Assembly: GCA_027946365.1 (NCBI GenBank)
Contig: JAPEUQ010000018.1
Span: 62,001 to 126,000 of the forward strand
Direction of reading: 5' to 3'
Source of the DNA: Kalmusia sp. IMI 367209
Taxonomy: Eukaryota; Ascomycota; Dothideomycetes; Pleosporales; Didymosphaeriaceae
DNA: 64,000 nucleotides
Shown: in pieces, positions 45,202 through 55,532 of the stretch
Position numbering within the stretch: position 1 is the first letter of the stretch
Layout: each line of letters opens with the position of its first letter
Position numbers and translations under genes: made by a program
Notes under the pieces: generated by a model
What the model was told of the DNA's origin: nothing
Database searches by the model: none
Seen by the model: the letters and a program-made list of their open reading frames with translations, nothing else

Positions 45202-45546
45202 CTAGCTGTCCGTCGTGACAAGCGCTATTGCGGTCCAACCAGTGTTGATCAAATTCCAGACCTCCATCAGCAACAGCGAAGTTCCAAGCTTGAGCCTCCA
45301 CGCCACTGTCAACGTTCTTGTAGCAACACTGAGCTTAAAGAACGCTCGGTTTTCTTGATACGCGGCTAGAAAGTAGAACGTTGCTTCGGCGATGGCCTCC
45401 AAGGAGGATGTCCGAAGCGATGCTGCTGCGGCAGGTGGGAGGAAAAAGGCTTCGGTGTACCGCCCAGGAACGAGGAAGTAGGGAAGGCTAAAGAGAATCG
45501 TAGAGATGCTGAAAGCATAGAGCGATAAGGCAGCTAATGAAGGCAT
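45202..45546 (-). CDS. Small multi-span membrane protein, unknown
   Basis: Single exon of 114 residues if started at the ATG at 45546 (MPSLAALSLYAFSIS); the frame extends to 45579, adding MLLIIIIPTFN. Three to four hydrophobic helices are apparent: about 3-22 (SLAALSLYAFSISTILFSLP), 47-65 (SSLEAIAEATFYFLAAYQ), 69-85 and 88-110 (LGTSLLLMEVWNLINTGWTAI). PYFLVPGRYTEAFFLPP forms the first loop. No signature of a transporter, SNARE or terpene cyclase is visible, and it is far too small for a PaxB-type cyclase. It sits between P450 B and a cupredoxin gene, so it could belong to the same accessory neighbourhood. I do not recognise the family; the hydrophobic pattern makes a real gene more likely than not. 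Confidence 0.55.
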   Translation of the reverse strand: MPSLAALSLYAFSISTILFSLPYFLVPGRYTEAFFLPPAAAASLRTSSLEAIAEATFYFLAAYQENRAFFKLSVATRTLTVAWRLKLGTSLLLMEVWNLINTGWTAIALVTTDS

Positions 45547-46853
45547 ATTGAACGTGGGAATGATGATGATCAAAAGCACTGTTCGACGAGATGCTAAATG
45601 ACAATCAGTGCATTCGTGTTAAGGACCATTAGACCTAAAATCATTCAATCTCGCAAAAGCAGTAAAATGAAGGCAACGTTGGGGGTATCTATGTATCTGT
45701 CATATGTCACAGCTGCGACGCTCTCTGATACCAAGAGGAAGGTATGGCTGCCTTGGTGGCAGGACGAGGCTGTGCACTGATGGATCTTCAAGCAAGCTTC
45801 CTTCTGCCTCGGCGCCCATCCGCAGACTATATCCCCTTGCACTGGTTAATCGAACATGCAGCGCACTGAAAGGGTTTTAATCTAGTACCTTTTGATATAG
45901 ACAAACCAAAAAAGGCAGGCGAGCCTTGCCCAAATCAGCGATGTCGATGCAGTGTTGTTGACATACCCTGATATAGTTAGGCAAATATCTCCGCCTGGCA
46001 CTAGAGCTATATCCAATTGAAACTTGCAAACCTAAGTCGAATCATTATGCAAGATTACAATATCTAGCTGCGACTGTTTAGAAATGCGGACCGCTGTTGC
46101 TAATGTGGCTCTTTGCAGTGCGACCAAGTCGTGCGCACTATTCGCGCTCGGAGTTTGTATGCCATGTACTCCGGTCCGGCACTTGAATTCGCAATGAGCC
46201 TCCCCTTCGAGATCTTCGGGCTGATATCAGACGAAAGGAAAGAGTATGCGGCTAGGCACCGGCACTTGAATTCGCAATAAGCTCCCCTTTGAAATCTTCG
46301 GGCTGATGTCAGACGAAAGGAAATAGTATGCGGCTGGGCACTATGTCCGCGTGAGAATCTCTATATCTCCGAAGTCGGGGACGGGCCTGGCGTAGCATTT
46401 TCTACTACACTCTTCAGAGGAAGTCTCTCTCGAATAATATGCTGCACTTAATAGGAGGCTCAGATTAGGCACTCAATGTGTGAAGGAGGACATACACTTA
46501 GCGAATTGTCCCATTTAGCAAGAAAAAATCATTCTGATGGACGAGCGATATGATTCATGTGGGGTGTAATCCGCGGCTGCGATATCAAAACAGATTGGCT
46601 CCTAAGCGATCGTCGTGTTATTGTCTATTTCTGGGAGACAACATGTATCTCTAGAGGTATTTACTTTGTTTTTGATGATAATGGGTAGCACTTCACAACA
46701 TGGAATAATCATTGATGTCAATCGCGTCGCAATTTACTCGAACACAAGAGCAGTTGGATCAATGAGACCAATTCATATTGCCACCCCATTTTCGTATCTC
46801 CTCGATGCACCTGCACGAATGACGGCTCATGATGCATTGATCCACCCTTGCTC
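45547..46853. other. Intergenic region with a tandem duplication
   Basis: 1.3 kb. Contains the direct repeat described separately; the 162-residue ORF at 46615 (+) overlaps the cupredoxin exon antisense and is a shadow. No other gene found. Confidence 0.45.
46176..46340. repeat. Imperfect tandem duplication, unit about 83 bp
   Basis: Two head-to-tail copies, 46176-46258 and 46259-46340, both starting CCGGCACTTGAATTCGCAAT. By eye they differ at about seven positions plus one single-base deletion; most changes are transitions. Copy 1 can be read as MSLPFEIFGLISDERKEYAA, continuing ARHRHLNSQ to a stop in copy 2, so a decayed coding sequence is possible. No terminal inverted repeats or transposase pieces flank it. 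Confidence 0.8.
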
Positions 46854-47245
46854 TCAATTCACGGCAAGAGTTGCACAAGTCTCGCTATGGAAGTTCTGCG
46901 CTCCCCCACTAGCCACAATTGTCCAGACCTGTCCATCTGGAAACACACCACTAGCTGCGCCGCCTGGAAGCGACCCGCAGGAACCTCTTCCATCACTTTC
47001 CGTAACGCTATGCCCTGCGCCGCTGAAGTGGAACTGGATTTGGTCACCCGGGCTGGCCACGAGAGACTCGGGGCTGAATCCGCCGTTGACCTGGACTACG
47101 TGAACAGATTGGCGGGCCTGAAAATTCACTAAAGACAATAGAGTCAACTTGCAAGTAGATCCTCTGAGAGGCGGTAAGGTCACATACCTGCGATGGAATG
47201 GGCGGTGGAAACGAGCATGAGAGGGAGTGCATGGAGGAGCTTCAT
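46854..47245 (-). CDS. Secreted cupredoxin-like protein, C-terminally truncated
   Basis: Two exons on the minus strand, 47245-47188 and 47128-46854, with a 59-nt intron (GTATGT...TTTAG); 110 residues. The acceptor at TTTAG rather than the later TTTTCAG keeps the frame. Residues 1-19 (MKLLHALPLMLVSTAHSIA) form a signal peptide. The fold begins VHVVQVNGGFSPESL, then GDQIQFHFSGAGHSV with the first expected copper His, then GSCGSLPGGAASG and VWTIVASGG. Fungal secreted cupredoxins usually continue with IWFYC, GHC and GM, supplying the Cys, second His and Met ligands. Here the frame ends after HSETCATLAVN without that block, so copper binding is doubtful. It is either a divergent short form or a decayed gene. 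The promoter has a good TATA box. Confidence 0.65.
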
Positions 47246-49682
47246 TGTCGATATGTGGTAGAGTTGACTTGCGTGGGAACGATGTTTCTGTAAGATTTCA
47301 AGACTAGCTTGTATTCAAGATGTTCTCAATTGTCTGCAGGATGGAAGTTGAAAGGAGCGGCCTTTGACACTATATAAATACTTGAAGACGTCGCACATCG
47401 GCATGATTATTGTCTTAATATCCCGTGTTTACAGACTATTTCAGAAGCGATCATCAAATTGCAAAATCTCTTGCTCGCCTTGAAACTGTATGTATAGGGT
47501 CAAACCTTGTGCCGTCGATCGAAACAAAAATGCCCGTCCAACAACATCAGTCGAACATGCCATCAGACGCCGTTCAGGAGAGCGCGTATGACGTAGAACC
47601 AGCCCTTTCAAGAGAGATACGCTTGCTGTCTGTGCCTGTTACAGCTGTTACAGTCTAGGGTTAGGTCGTATAGCGTACGCTACACCCATTCCGGAAATGG
47701 GGGCTTAAAGTGAATACTAAACGCTGCTAAGCATCCTTATACATGAATTATAAATACATGGATGTAAAGACCGAGTTACAACGCGTTTCTAAAATGTCGA
47801 AAGGTGTCTCAAACGTCAGACGTGAAGGCCGTCGTGGCGGAGTGTCGCAAGTTTTTCGGATTCCGACCAATGTTAACGACCTATGAATTTGTTCACAAAG
47901 GCCTCACGTGCTTAGTTCTCGTTTATTGACAGTAGTGTTTGCTGTTTCAGGATACTGGCTATTGTATGTGTGATCAAGGTACGGCTCTTACGGATCCACA
48001 AGTGTGTATTGGAGGAAGCTAGCCTTTGATAATGCACATTCCTTCTCGTAGTGGTCCAACTCTTCCTTCTCAACAGTATCTATATTACGAATATTGAAAC
48101 TAAACGAAAGAAATGATTCAATGATTTACAAAACTTGAAATAACTTTCTGGTATGTGTTATATATATATTACTAAACTTTGAAGAGCTGTATGTAGTTCC
48201 AAGGATAGTCGGTTAGAAAAGATAGCAGCGGTTCCCTCTTCCTTTTTAACTTGAAAGGCGTGTTGAGAGGTGGTGACAGTAAAGCAAGTTTTTGTGTGTT
48301 CTTGAGTAGTATAATGAGAGTTATGTAGAAGTGTGCATTGGTATTATACGACCTCGTACTTGCCAATGCAGACAAGCCAAGTACGCTGGTGAGACGTGCG
48401 ATGATGGCGCCACTGAAGTGAATAAGGCGGCATATCTGTACACCGTCAGGAAAGTGAGCTCTGTCGCAATTAAAATTAAAGTATTTCAGTAGGGCGACGG
48501 TGTGGAGCAAAACATTCGGAAAAATGACTGTGGGACAAACCAACAAGGAAAACGCGAATCGGTGATCGAACACTTATACTGCTGGGATTTCCTAACCTCT
48601 TCTGTGTATAAGTCGGTGAGAACTGAGAGGTTTCCGATTGAGCCGGATGAAGAAGGTAGATCGTTGATTGATTGCTGGATGATATCAGCCAACGACAGCT
48701 GCATGATGACATTCGTAGATGATCGCCAAGCAATCTTCAAAGTGTCTCCCACAACGTATCAAAAAGACTTTCTATTCGTTTTCGAAATAAAACTAAACAC
48801 GTATTGACTATGAATTGCCCATTGGTCACTCCTGCTACAATGGTCAGTCTAATCAAAACCAATGATGTCCTTATGTTAGTAAAATTACTTTAAAAGTTAG
48901 TCGAGGTGGGACTCGAGAGGAGAGAGACATGATACTCATTCTCGTCACTATCATGAATCAGATGGGTAGCAGCTCTCTCGTTTGAAGTACATAGCTTCGG
49001 CAAAGCACTTCAATTAGTAGAGCCGCTTTAATCATCTGTCAGCCGTTCAAAGGCTGTTAGTAGTGGCTGAGGATATCTTCCCTGTTGGATTTTGTGATAT
49101 CGTGATGATCTGGGATCCGCCAACAGACTTTGTGTCGGACCGAGAGTTATCGATAATTTCAACAGGAAGCCGAGGAGAAATCGTTATCTGCCACATGATG
49201 AATGAGCGCGAAAATGGAGTTGGCGAATAGTCCCGTGCCACCCTTCATTTCACTTGTGATTAGACACAACTTCTTTGTCGAAGTTTATGGCGAATACTGT
49301 TCTCGTTCGGAAGTATTGAAATGTTGTTCGACTGATCAAATCAAGGATCGATAATGCTCCCAGTGGCTATAGAATGCACAGTCTAAGGGCGGATCAGCTA
49401 AAAGGCAAGATTAAAGGATGGGTACAGTGATTGTAGAGTAACAAGCTATCTAGATAGAAGAGATGAGAGTGGTGGATCGTCAGCATCGTTGATGATATAC
49501 GCGTTCATTCGTTTATTTCACACCCGATTGCGTATTTGACGAATTTCACGGTAGTCACGAATATACATAAAAACTCAGGGAGGATGTATGATGAGATGAA
49601 CATGAGCGTGAATGTGATCGCAATGTATGGAATTCTATGAAGCCGTAGTGAGATCTAAAGGACACATCGGGTTATGTGGCAT
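47246..49682. other. Gene-poor region, 2.4 kb
   Basis: AT-rich spacer between the cupredoxin-like and hydrolase genes. ORFs of 64-133 residues at 47425, 48172-48807 and 49047 lack recognisable motifs and plausible splice partners. I saw no transposon ends or tRNA. Confidence 0.4.
47371..47380 (-). promoter_or_regulatory. TATA box upstream of the cupredoxin-like gene
   Basis: TATTTATATA on the minus strand, about 130 bp before the ATG at 47245; the typical position for an inducible fungal gene. Confidence 0.45.
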
Positions 49683-50490
49683 TTACTTCTTTTGCTGACC
49701 AACCTTAGCGGCATATTCCAGTCCCTCAACCACTTCCTCGGGTTGACTGAGAAATGGCGAGTGCGAGCCGACTGATTTGAAAGAAGGCACATCCGCACCT
49801 AATGTTTGTGCCATGTGCTGCTGAATGGGTAGTGGAAGCGCTTTGTCTTCTTCGCAGAAGATGTACATGGATGGGATTTCATGCCACGGCTCATACGTGA
49901 CCTCGTCGGTAAAGATGCGAGCCGATTGATGTTTTAACTTCGCAATAGCCGTCTTTTGCGCCTCAGGGTTGAGATCATGATAGAAGATGAGCTCGGGCGT
50001 AGCGGCGGTCACATAGTCACCCTAATCGCACTTATTAGCCTCGCTATTTGTCAAATAGGTATAATATTCTGTATGTACACACATTGAATTTCATCCATGG
50101 TAGGGGTTGACCGCCAAGCATGGCCTGGATCGTTCCCCCTTTCGGTACAACGAAAGCGGCCAGGTAAACGAAGATGATGACACCGCCCTTCTTACCAGCA
50201 GCCTGTCGCTGCTTGTAGCCCAGGCCCTCAAGAGCGTTTTGCCCGACCAGACCGCCGTACGAGTGCACAACTAGGACAATCTCTTTGCCGTCATCAGCAA
50301 GTCTCTCTAGAGTGGTACGCAGCACGGCGACATCGTCGTTAAGGCCTTTGTTAGGTGGCTCGGCTCCTACAGAGGGATAAGCCACGGCCTCGGTTTCCCA
50401 TTCGCGCTGGTGTAGCTGTTTGCGAGTGATGTCGAAGCAGTCGGGTGTGTGCCAGGCCCCCGGAGCGAACACAATGGTTGGCTTGGACAT
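49683..50490 (-). CDS. Alpha/beta hydrolase
   Basis: Two exons on the minus strand, 50490-50083 and 50021-49683, with a 61-nt intron (GTGTGT...TTAG); 248 residues. The N-terminus MSKPTIVFAPGAWHTPDCF carries the oxyanion-hole loop. The nucleophile elbow is VVHSYGGLVG, with Ser about 79. The acid is probably in MYIFCEEDKALP and the His in SVGSHSPFLSQPEE, so a Ser-Asp/Glu-His triad is complete. It belongs to the small AB_hydrolase_6-type proteins common in fungi and often found near metabolite genes; they act as esterases or lyases. There is no signal peptide, so it is probably cytosolic. The substrate is unknown. It lies upstream of, and divergent from, a receptor-like gene. Confidence 0.85.
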
Positions 50491-51560
50491 CGTAATCGTG
50501 ATATTGGTTTGTGATCAAGGGGTACCGCAATGAGATTGACAACGAGCGAAGTGATGAGACTGTAAGCATGCACAGATCAGGCCGCAATGTCTTAATAGTT
50601 GTGCATTACCGCATGGCGCACGGGTGTCAAGCTAAGCAGTGGCTCTTGGGCGGGGGTTCCGCATCTTAGTGTTTCAACGGTCGAATGCCGGCTAATACAC
50701 GCACTACAGTACCTAGTGCAGCAGTCTGGAATTTCGTACGATAAATTAGCGTCCTACAACACCTTGACACCTCGGGTCGTACCCCAGCTGGAGTTTGACC
50801 AATGAACAGCCTCATATCAAGTCCTCTGACGGTCTCAATTGGTCGATCTTCAATAGGGGTACAGACTAAAGTGTTAAGTGCCGTACTTGTAGTTATCATC
50901 GGTCGTGACACCATACCGAGAATTCGTACGAATTGGGTAGGTAAATCAGTATCTAAGGGCACAAAAGCTCTTGATGAATGCACCACGATGCAGCGTTAAT
51001 TCACATTGTCTATTCCGAGTTTCGACCTCAAGATACCACGAACAACGGCTCTAGAGCGTTTGTAGTAGCGGCCGGCCATTTGTGGAGGTGATGCCTGTGC
51101 CATCCATGTGCGGCACAGCGGGCGCGGGCCGCTAGGATTGGGCTAGTAACAGCAACGATCATCGTTCGGCTACTGCACCATCGGATGAGGGGAGGGGATT
51201 TATTTGTGCAAGCCACAATAGGACGCGCATATCGGCTCTTTGATGTGCTTGCATCCTGATGATGGAAAGATGTTCATTCGTCAATGCCCAAGCAGGACGC
51301 CTATCGACGCAGCTCGGTCGCATCGTTTCATATCATGTCGTGAAAGGCCACCCAGGAGTCTGTGGCATAAGCTGAGGCTCGCAGGGTAGAAGAAAAGTTT
51401 TCAAAGTATATCACGCTTGATAGTCCAGGTAGCCTTGTCCAGACCTCAACCTGCTCTATAAATTATTTCTCGTCCAACTTGGTTTAAGTGTCGATATCCT
51501 GGCACCTGTCAGTTTCAGCTACTAATCTCCATCAATGTCCTTCAGAGCCACTCTTCGCCT
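50491..51560. other. Divergent promoter region hydrolase / PTH11-like receptor
   Basis: 1.07 kb shared upstream region. Overlapping ORFs at 50599-51216 have no features. The receptor's TATA box is listed separately. Confidence 0.4.
51457..51462 (+). promoter_or_regulatory. TATA box upstream of the PTH11-like receptor
   Basis: TATAAA about 100 bp before the ATG at 51561, at a usual distance for a fungal core promoter. Confidence 0.4.
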
Positions 51561-52909
51561 ATGACCCGACATGCTGCATCGCCTGCCAGGATGATACCGC
51601 GTCAAACTGACCAACACATGTCGGATGAAGGACCCTCGCTACGGGCCACAACCACGGCACTGCTTGTTCTTGCATTCCTTTTCGTGGTTCTGCGTTTTGC
51701 CGCTCGCTTTAAGCGTGGCTTGGACTATGGAGCAGACGATTGGATGATTGTGGTGTCGCTAGTAAGCGCATCTCCTTTTCAGTTCCTGCTCCAGACAGCT
51801 GACTTTGTCTTGCCGTACAGTTAGTTTGCTTCGCTGCTGGAGGAATCAATTATGGCAGTATGTTTAAATCTCACCTGAAATTGAGCAAGACATTTCTAAT
51901 GCCTCCCTAGTGATACACTGGGGACTAGGAAGGCATGCCGACACATTGCCGCCTGAGAACATTACAATAGTGCTGAAGGTGAGTGTTCAGCTGCACGTAA
52001 CTTAGCCTGATAGAACTCTACTAATCGCACCGTAGCTGCTTGTTGCATTCGAATGCGTTTACTGCACCGGCGTCGGCTTGGTCAAGCTCTCACTACTCCT
52101 GATGTACACGCGCATCTTCCCGACCCCGAACTTTCGACTTGGCGCATACACTTTAGGCTTCATAACCATTGGCTGGGTCATCGCCATCAACTGTGTTAGC
52201 ATATTCCAGTGCAAACCGATCAAGAAAGCATGGCTGGGCCCCGCAATTGCCGGCACCTGCATCAACCTCAAGGCCTCCTTCATCGGCAATGCAGTCCCAA
52301 ACATCTTGACTGACATCGCCATCCTCTGCATGCCCATTACCCAAGTGTTAAAGCTGCAGATGTCGGCCGCACAGCGCGCATCTCTGATCTTCATGTTTTT
52401 GCTGGGAGCATTGTCAGTACCCGCCCATCTGAAGCCCAGTGCTCTCACCGCTGACCGCGTGTAACAGTGTGCTCTTCGCCAGTATTTACCGCTTCACGAC
52501 GATCATGCAATTCGATATAACAGACACGACGGGAACACTGGGAACAGCGTGCACTTGGTGCGTCGTCGAGGTTGCAACCGGCATCATAAGCGCATGTTTG
52601 CCCACGCTGCGTCCACTGATGATCATTATATCTTCGCAATTCAACAGCTCCCGAGGCCGGTCTGGCAAGGGGACGACCACGGGAGGGCGATCGGGCGGCA
52701 ATACGGAGCTCATCACTATTGGCGGCACCGGGGCCAAGCGCAACCAGGATTTTAAGCGCCTCAAGGACGGCTATGACAACGACGCTGTTATCGCGAATCG
52801 GATGCATGGAGGTCACGACGATACGCCCTCTTCCAGCGGCGACGATCTGCCCCTAGCCGGCATTGTGGTCACGAAGGACGTGCAGTGGTCACGAGATACC
52901 ATACAATAG
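51561..52909 (+). CDS. PTH11-like seven-transmembrane protein (fungal rhodopsin-domain family)
   Basis: Five exons: 51561-51761, 51821-51857 (37 nt), 51911-51978, 52036-52412 and 52468-52909; introns 59, 53, 57 and 55 nt; 374 residues. Seven hydrophobic helices are expected; TM1 is TALLVLAFLFVVLRFAAR. The family signatures are visible: YGADDWMIVVSL, GINYGMIHWGLGRHA, VKLSLLLMYTRIF, FQCKPIKKAW and GTCINLKASF, followed by DIAILCMPITQVLKLQM and VLFASIYRF. The cytosolic tail (about 110 residues) is Gly/Ser/Asp rich. An N-terminal CFEM domain is absent. Such proteins are the large group of orphan receptors of filamentous ascomycetes named after the rice-blast Pth11; ligand and coupling are unknown here. 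Confidence 0.85.
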
Positions 52910-53495
52910 TGCTCGTTTGAGTATTTATAAAGATAATAGGACACCTAGTGTCGTATGTTGCCTGCATATGATAGTTCGTGTCTTCACTTCCATCTGGTAG
53001 GATCTTGAGATTCGAGGCAACATGTGCTACAATATCTCGTGTCGGTATACTAGGCACGCTCGAGCTCGATATCGCAATAGTTAGTACGTATTCTACTACC
53101 CTAGACTCGACTTAAGATATTAAGCAAGGCTAGATACCCACCTTTGTATAACAAATCTTGTAGCGAATTACTGTACGAAGTAGTAGACGTATAATTCCCA
53201 AATTCAAAAATAGACTATTTTTGATAAACTAGCGAGTTTACTCATACAAAGTGCTCACGACTTGGTATCTATCAAGAAGAAGAAGAAGAAGAAGCTACGC
53301 CTAGCTAGAATTATTCGATCCATTCAGTGCTACGGGGTGGCACATTGCTGGATGTGCACCTTTTGCTGCTGCGGACGCATTTGGAGCTGGTCATACTCGT
53401 TCTTTCATTTAAAGTGCACTTTTCATCACACCTTGACGTTATGTGGCCTCATAGAGTAGAAGGATATCGATTCGATTTGCACACCTAGGGTGCGT
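52910..53495. other. Intergenic, between convergent receptor and L-amino-acid oxidase
   Basis: AT-rich 3' flanks with a short AAG microsatellite at about 53274-53294 (seven units). No gene seen. Confidence 0.5.
53274..53294. repeat. (AAG)7 microsatellite
   Basis: An uninterrupted AAG run in the 3' spacer. The 65-residue Lys-rich ORF that covers it is an artefact of the repeat. Confidence 0.7.
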
Positions 53496-55532
53496 CTATA
53501 TATGGATCCACCTCCCCATCCAGGTCTCTACTATCTCCTTCGCCTCATCCACAAGGCCCATATCTAGCAAAACCTGCGCCGTCCCCCTGACTGCCGAGTC
53601 CAGCGCCGAGAAGATCCACGCATGCGTATAACTCGTATGCTCACCCACGAACACAGTCTTGAATTCCGTCTTGAAGTACGCAGGCAAGTACAGCTCCTGT
53701 TGTCCGACCAGTGGCTCCGCCCAAGCTCCTGCTTGGTGCTCGTCAAACTCCCAACACTGTCGGTCGTAATTGCCTGTGAATTGCTCGGCAGCTATGGGGC
53801 CGTGCACTTGCACCATGGCACGCTGCACGTAGCTGACATGATCGTCTGTACTAAGTGCTGCGACGGAGCGTGCTAAGTTACCGGATTGGTAGGAAGCCAA
53901 TATGACGCCAGGGAGCGATGAGTTCATTTTGTATGAGGGGTAACACACGGAGCCAATCCCCTGGATGTCCGTTGTGCCACAGCCGCCCAGGATAGGGGCC
54001 TCCTGGTGCTCCCAGAAGCGTGTTTTGTAGTGGAGCGCCATCTTGCATACTTGCTGGTAATTCATGTTGCGGATGGCTCGAGTTAACAGCGATGAGTATT
54101 GTGGGAGCGACCAAAGTCGAACTTTGGAGAAAGGAGCTGCAACAACCGCGTAATCGTATTCCTCGCTCTGAGTCTCCGCAGCAAATGGATCGTCGCGCCA
54201 GGTCAGAGATATCTTCTCGGTATCATTGCTGTACTTGAGCCCAGTGATCTTGCGACCAAGTGTAAGACGGTCCTTCACAAGTGGATAGAAAGCTCTTGGA
54301 AGTGATTCCAGACCTTTGTCGATTGTCCTCCACGTCGTCGCTGCGAAATATACTTCGTCATATAGATCGCTCCAGAGCGGGGTAACGTCACCGGATCCAG
54401 CCACGAAGTCGACCGTATCAGCGCTCATGTTGAGATAGTACTTCAAATACGCTGCTTCGGACCATTGGAACATTCCGTCTTTGATAGCTTGCTTGTGCGC
54501 CTTGAAGATGTTGGCCGATGCGTTGCGCAGCCACGAAGGTGTTACGCCCAGGAATGTTTCGTACTTCTCTGTGGCAATTTCTGCTGCCTCTGGGTCGGGA
54601 GCCTCGGCGGCCGGAAATACCAAAGAAGAGTTGGCTGCAACCTGCGCCTTGGTAGGTATACGACCGTTGGGGAGACGGAAACCGTTAGAGTTGACTGGGG
54701 TGTTTGGCGTGCTCTGATACCATGGGATAAAGTTCACAGCCACATCGCTCTTGTTACCATTCAGCTTATTAAGCGTATCTGCGAGCTGAAATACCATCTT
54801 ATGGTCCTGAATGTCCAGAGTTTCGTTTGTATCTGCGTACTTAATCGACACTGGGAAACGCATCGGGCCCATCTCCTGGTACTGATACTGGTCAGGCTTC
54901 GTACCATTTAAATATTTTGTTCGAATGCGGCCGCCAACGCGCTGAGAAGATTCCGTGATATGCCAGTCGTGAATGCCAACCGAGTCAAGAAGTAAGCTGG
55001 TGAGCAAGCCCGACATTCCTCCACCTACGATAGCAACCTTCTTGCTCTTTGCTTGGGCGACAAAAGATGCATTGTTCTGTTTCGCCTTCATGTACGCCAC
55101 GCCGTCGAACCAGGGGCCACTGGAATCGGCTACCGCTGCAATATCTTCCCTCTTTCGGAGATTCCTCTTCACCACGACGGGCTCTGAACGGCCAATGAGC
55201 TCAGAGCCAGAATATGCGTGCAAGCAGCCTCCATGAATTGCATCATCAGGCACAATCCAAACGAGACGTTCAGGTCGTAGAGATCGTTTCAGATTGATAG
55301 TCCCGAGCTCTTGGTACGCTTCGTAGGCGTCATACATGCCACAAGGGCCATATACGACTCGTAGGTTGCCCTCATAAGAATCATCTTCGTAGTTCACATG
55401 GACGTTATGTACGGAGTCGGTAACAAGGCTAACTGGTCGGAAGGTGATTTTGTGGTTACTGAGCGAAGGATAAGATGCAACTTCTTCCACGCATGAAAGT
55501 GCTGCCAAAGCAGCGACAACGAAGGTCTTCAT
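53496..55532 (-). CDS. Secreted L-amino-acid oxidase-like flavoenzyme
   Basis: Single exon of 678 residues. A signal peptide (MKTFVVAALAALSCVEEVAS) indicates secretion. An N-terminal beta-rich extension of about 145 residues precedes the FAD domain, as in fungal L-amino-acid oxidases. The dinucleotide motif is KKVAIVGGGMSGLLTSLLL (about 165-183), followed by an acidic ribose-binding residue in HITES and by RVGGRIRT. EMGPMRFPVS matches the substrate-channel segment of this family, and FVGEHTSYTHAW is the C-terminal FAD-contact motif. Several NxS/T sequons fit an extracellular glycoprotein. The reaction is oxidative deamination of L-amino acids to 2-oxo acids, ammonia and H2O2, useful for nitrogen scavenging and as a peroxide source. 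Substrate range is not readable. Confidence 0.9.
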   Translation of the reverse strand: MKTFVVAALAALSCVEEVASYPSLSNHKITFRPVSLVTDSVHNVHVNYEDDSYEGNLRVVYGPCGMYDAYEAYQELGTINLKRSLRPERLVWIVPDDAIHGGCLHAYSGSELIGRSEPVVVKRNLRKREDIAAVADSSGPWFDGVAYMKAKQNNASFVAQAKSKKVAIVGGGMSGLLTSLLLDSVGIHDWHITESSQRVGGRIRTKYLNGTKPDQYQYQEMGPMRFPVSIKYADTNETLDIQDHKMVFQLADTLNKLNGNKSDVAVNFIPWYQSTPNTPVNSNGFRLPNGRIPTKAQVAANSSLVFPAAEAPDPEAAEIATEKYETFLGVTPSWLRNASANIFKAHKQAIKDGMFQWSEAAYLKYYLNMSADTVDFVAGSGDVTPLWSDLYDEVYFAATTWRTIDKGLESLPRAFYPLVKDRLTLGRKITGLKYSNDTEKISLTWRDDPFAAETQSEEYDYAVVAAPFSKVRLWSLPQYSSLLTRAIRNMNYQQVCKMALHYKTRFWEHQEAPILGGCGTTDIQGIGSVCYPSYKMNSSLPGVILASYQSGNLARSVAALSTDDHVSYVQRAMVQVHGPIAAEQFTGNYDRQCWEFDEHQAGAWAEPLVGQQELYLPAYFKTEFKTVFVGEHTSYTHAWIFSALDSAVRGTAQVLLDMGLVDEAKEIVETWMGRWIHI

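Noticed and set aside
46615..47103. 162-residue plus-strand ORF
   Set aside because: Its second half is antisense to the cupredoxin exon, whose signal peptide, intron and fold are more convincing.
47117..47128. TTTTCAG as the cupredoxin acceptor
   Set aside because: It shifts the frame relative to exon 1; the TTTAG slightly upstream keeps it.
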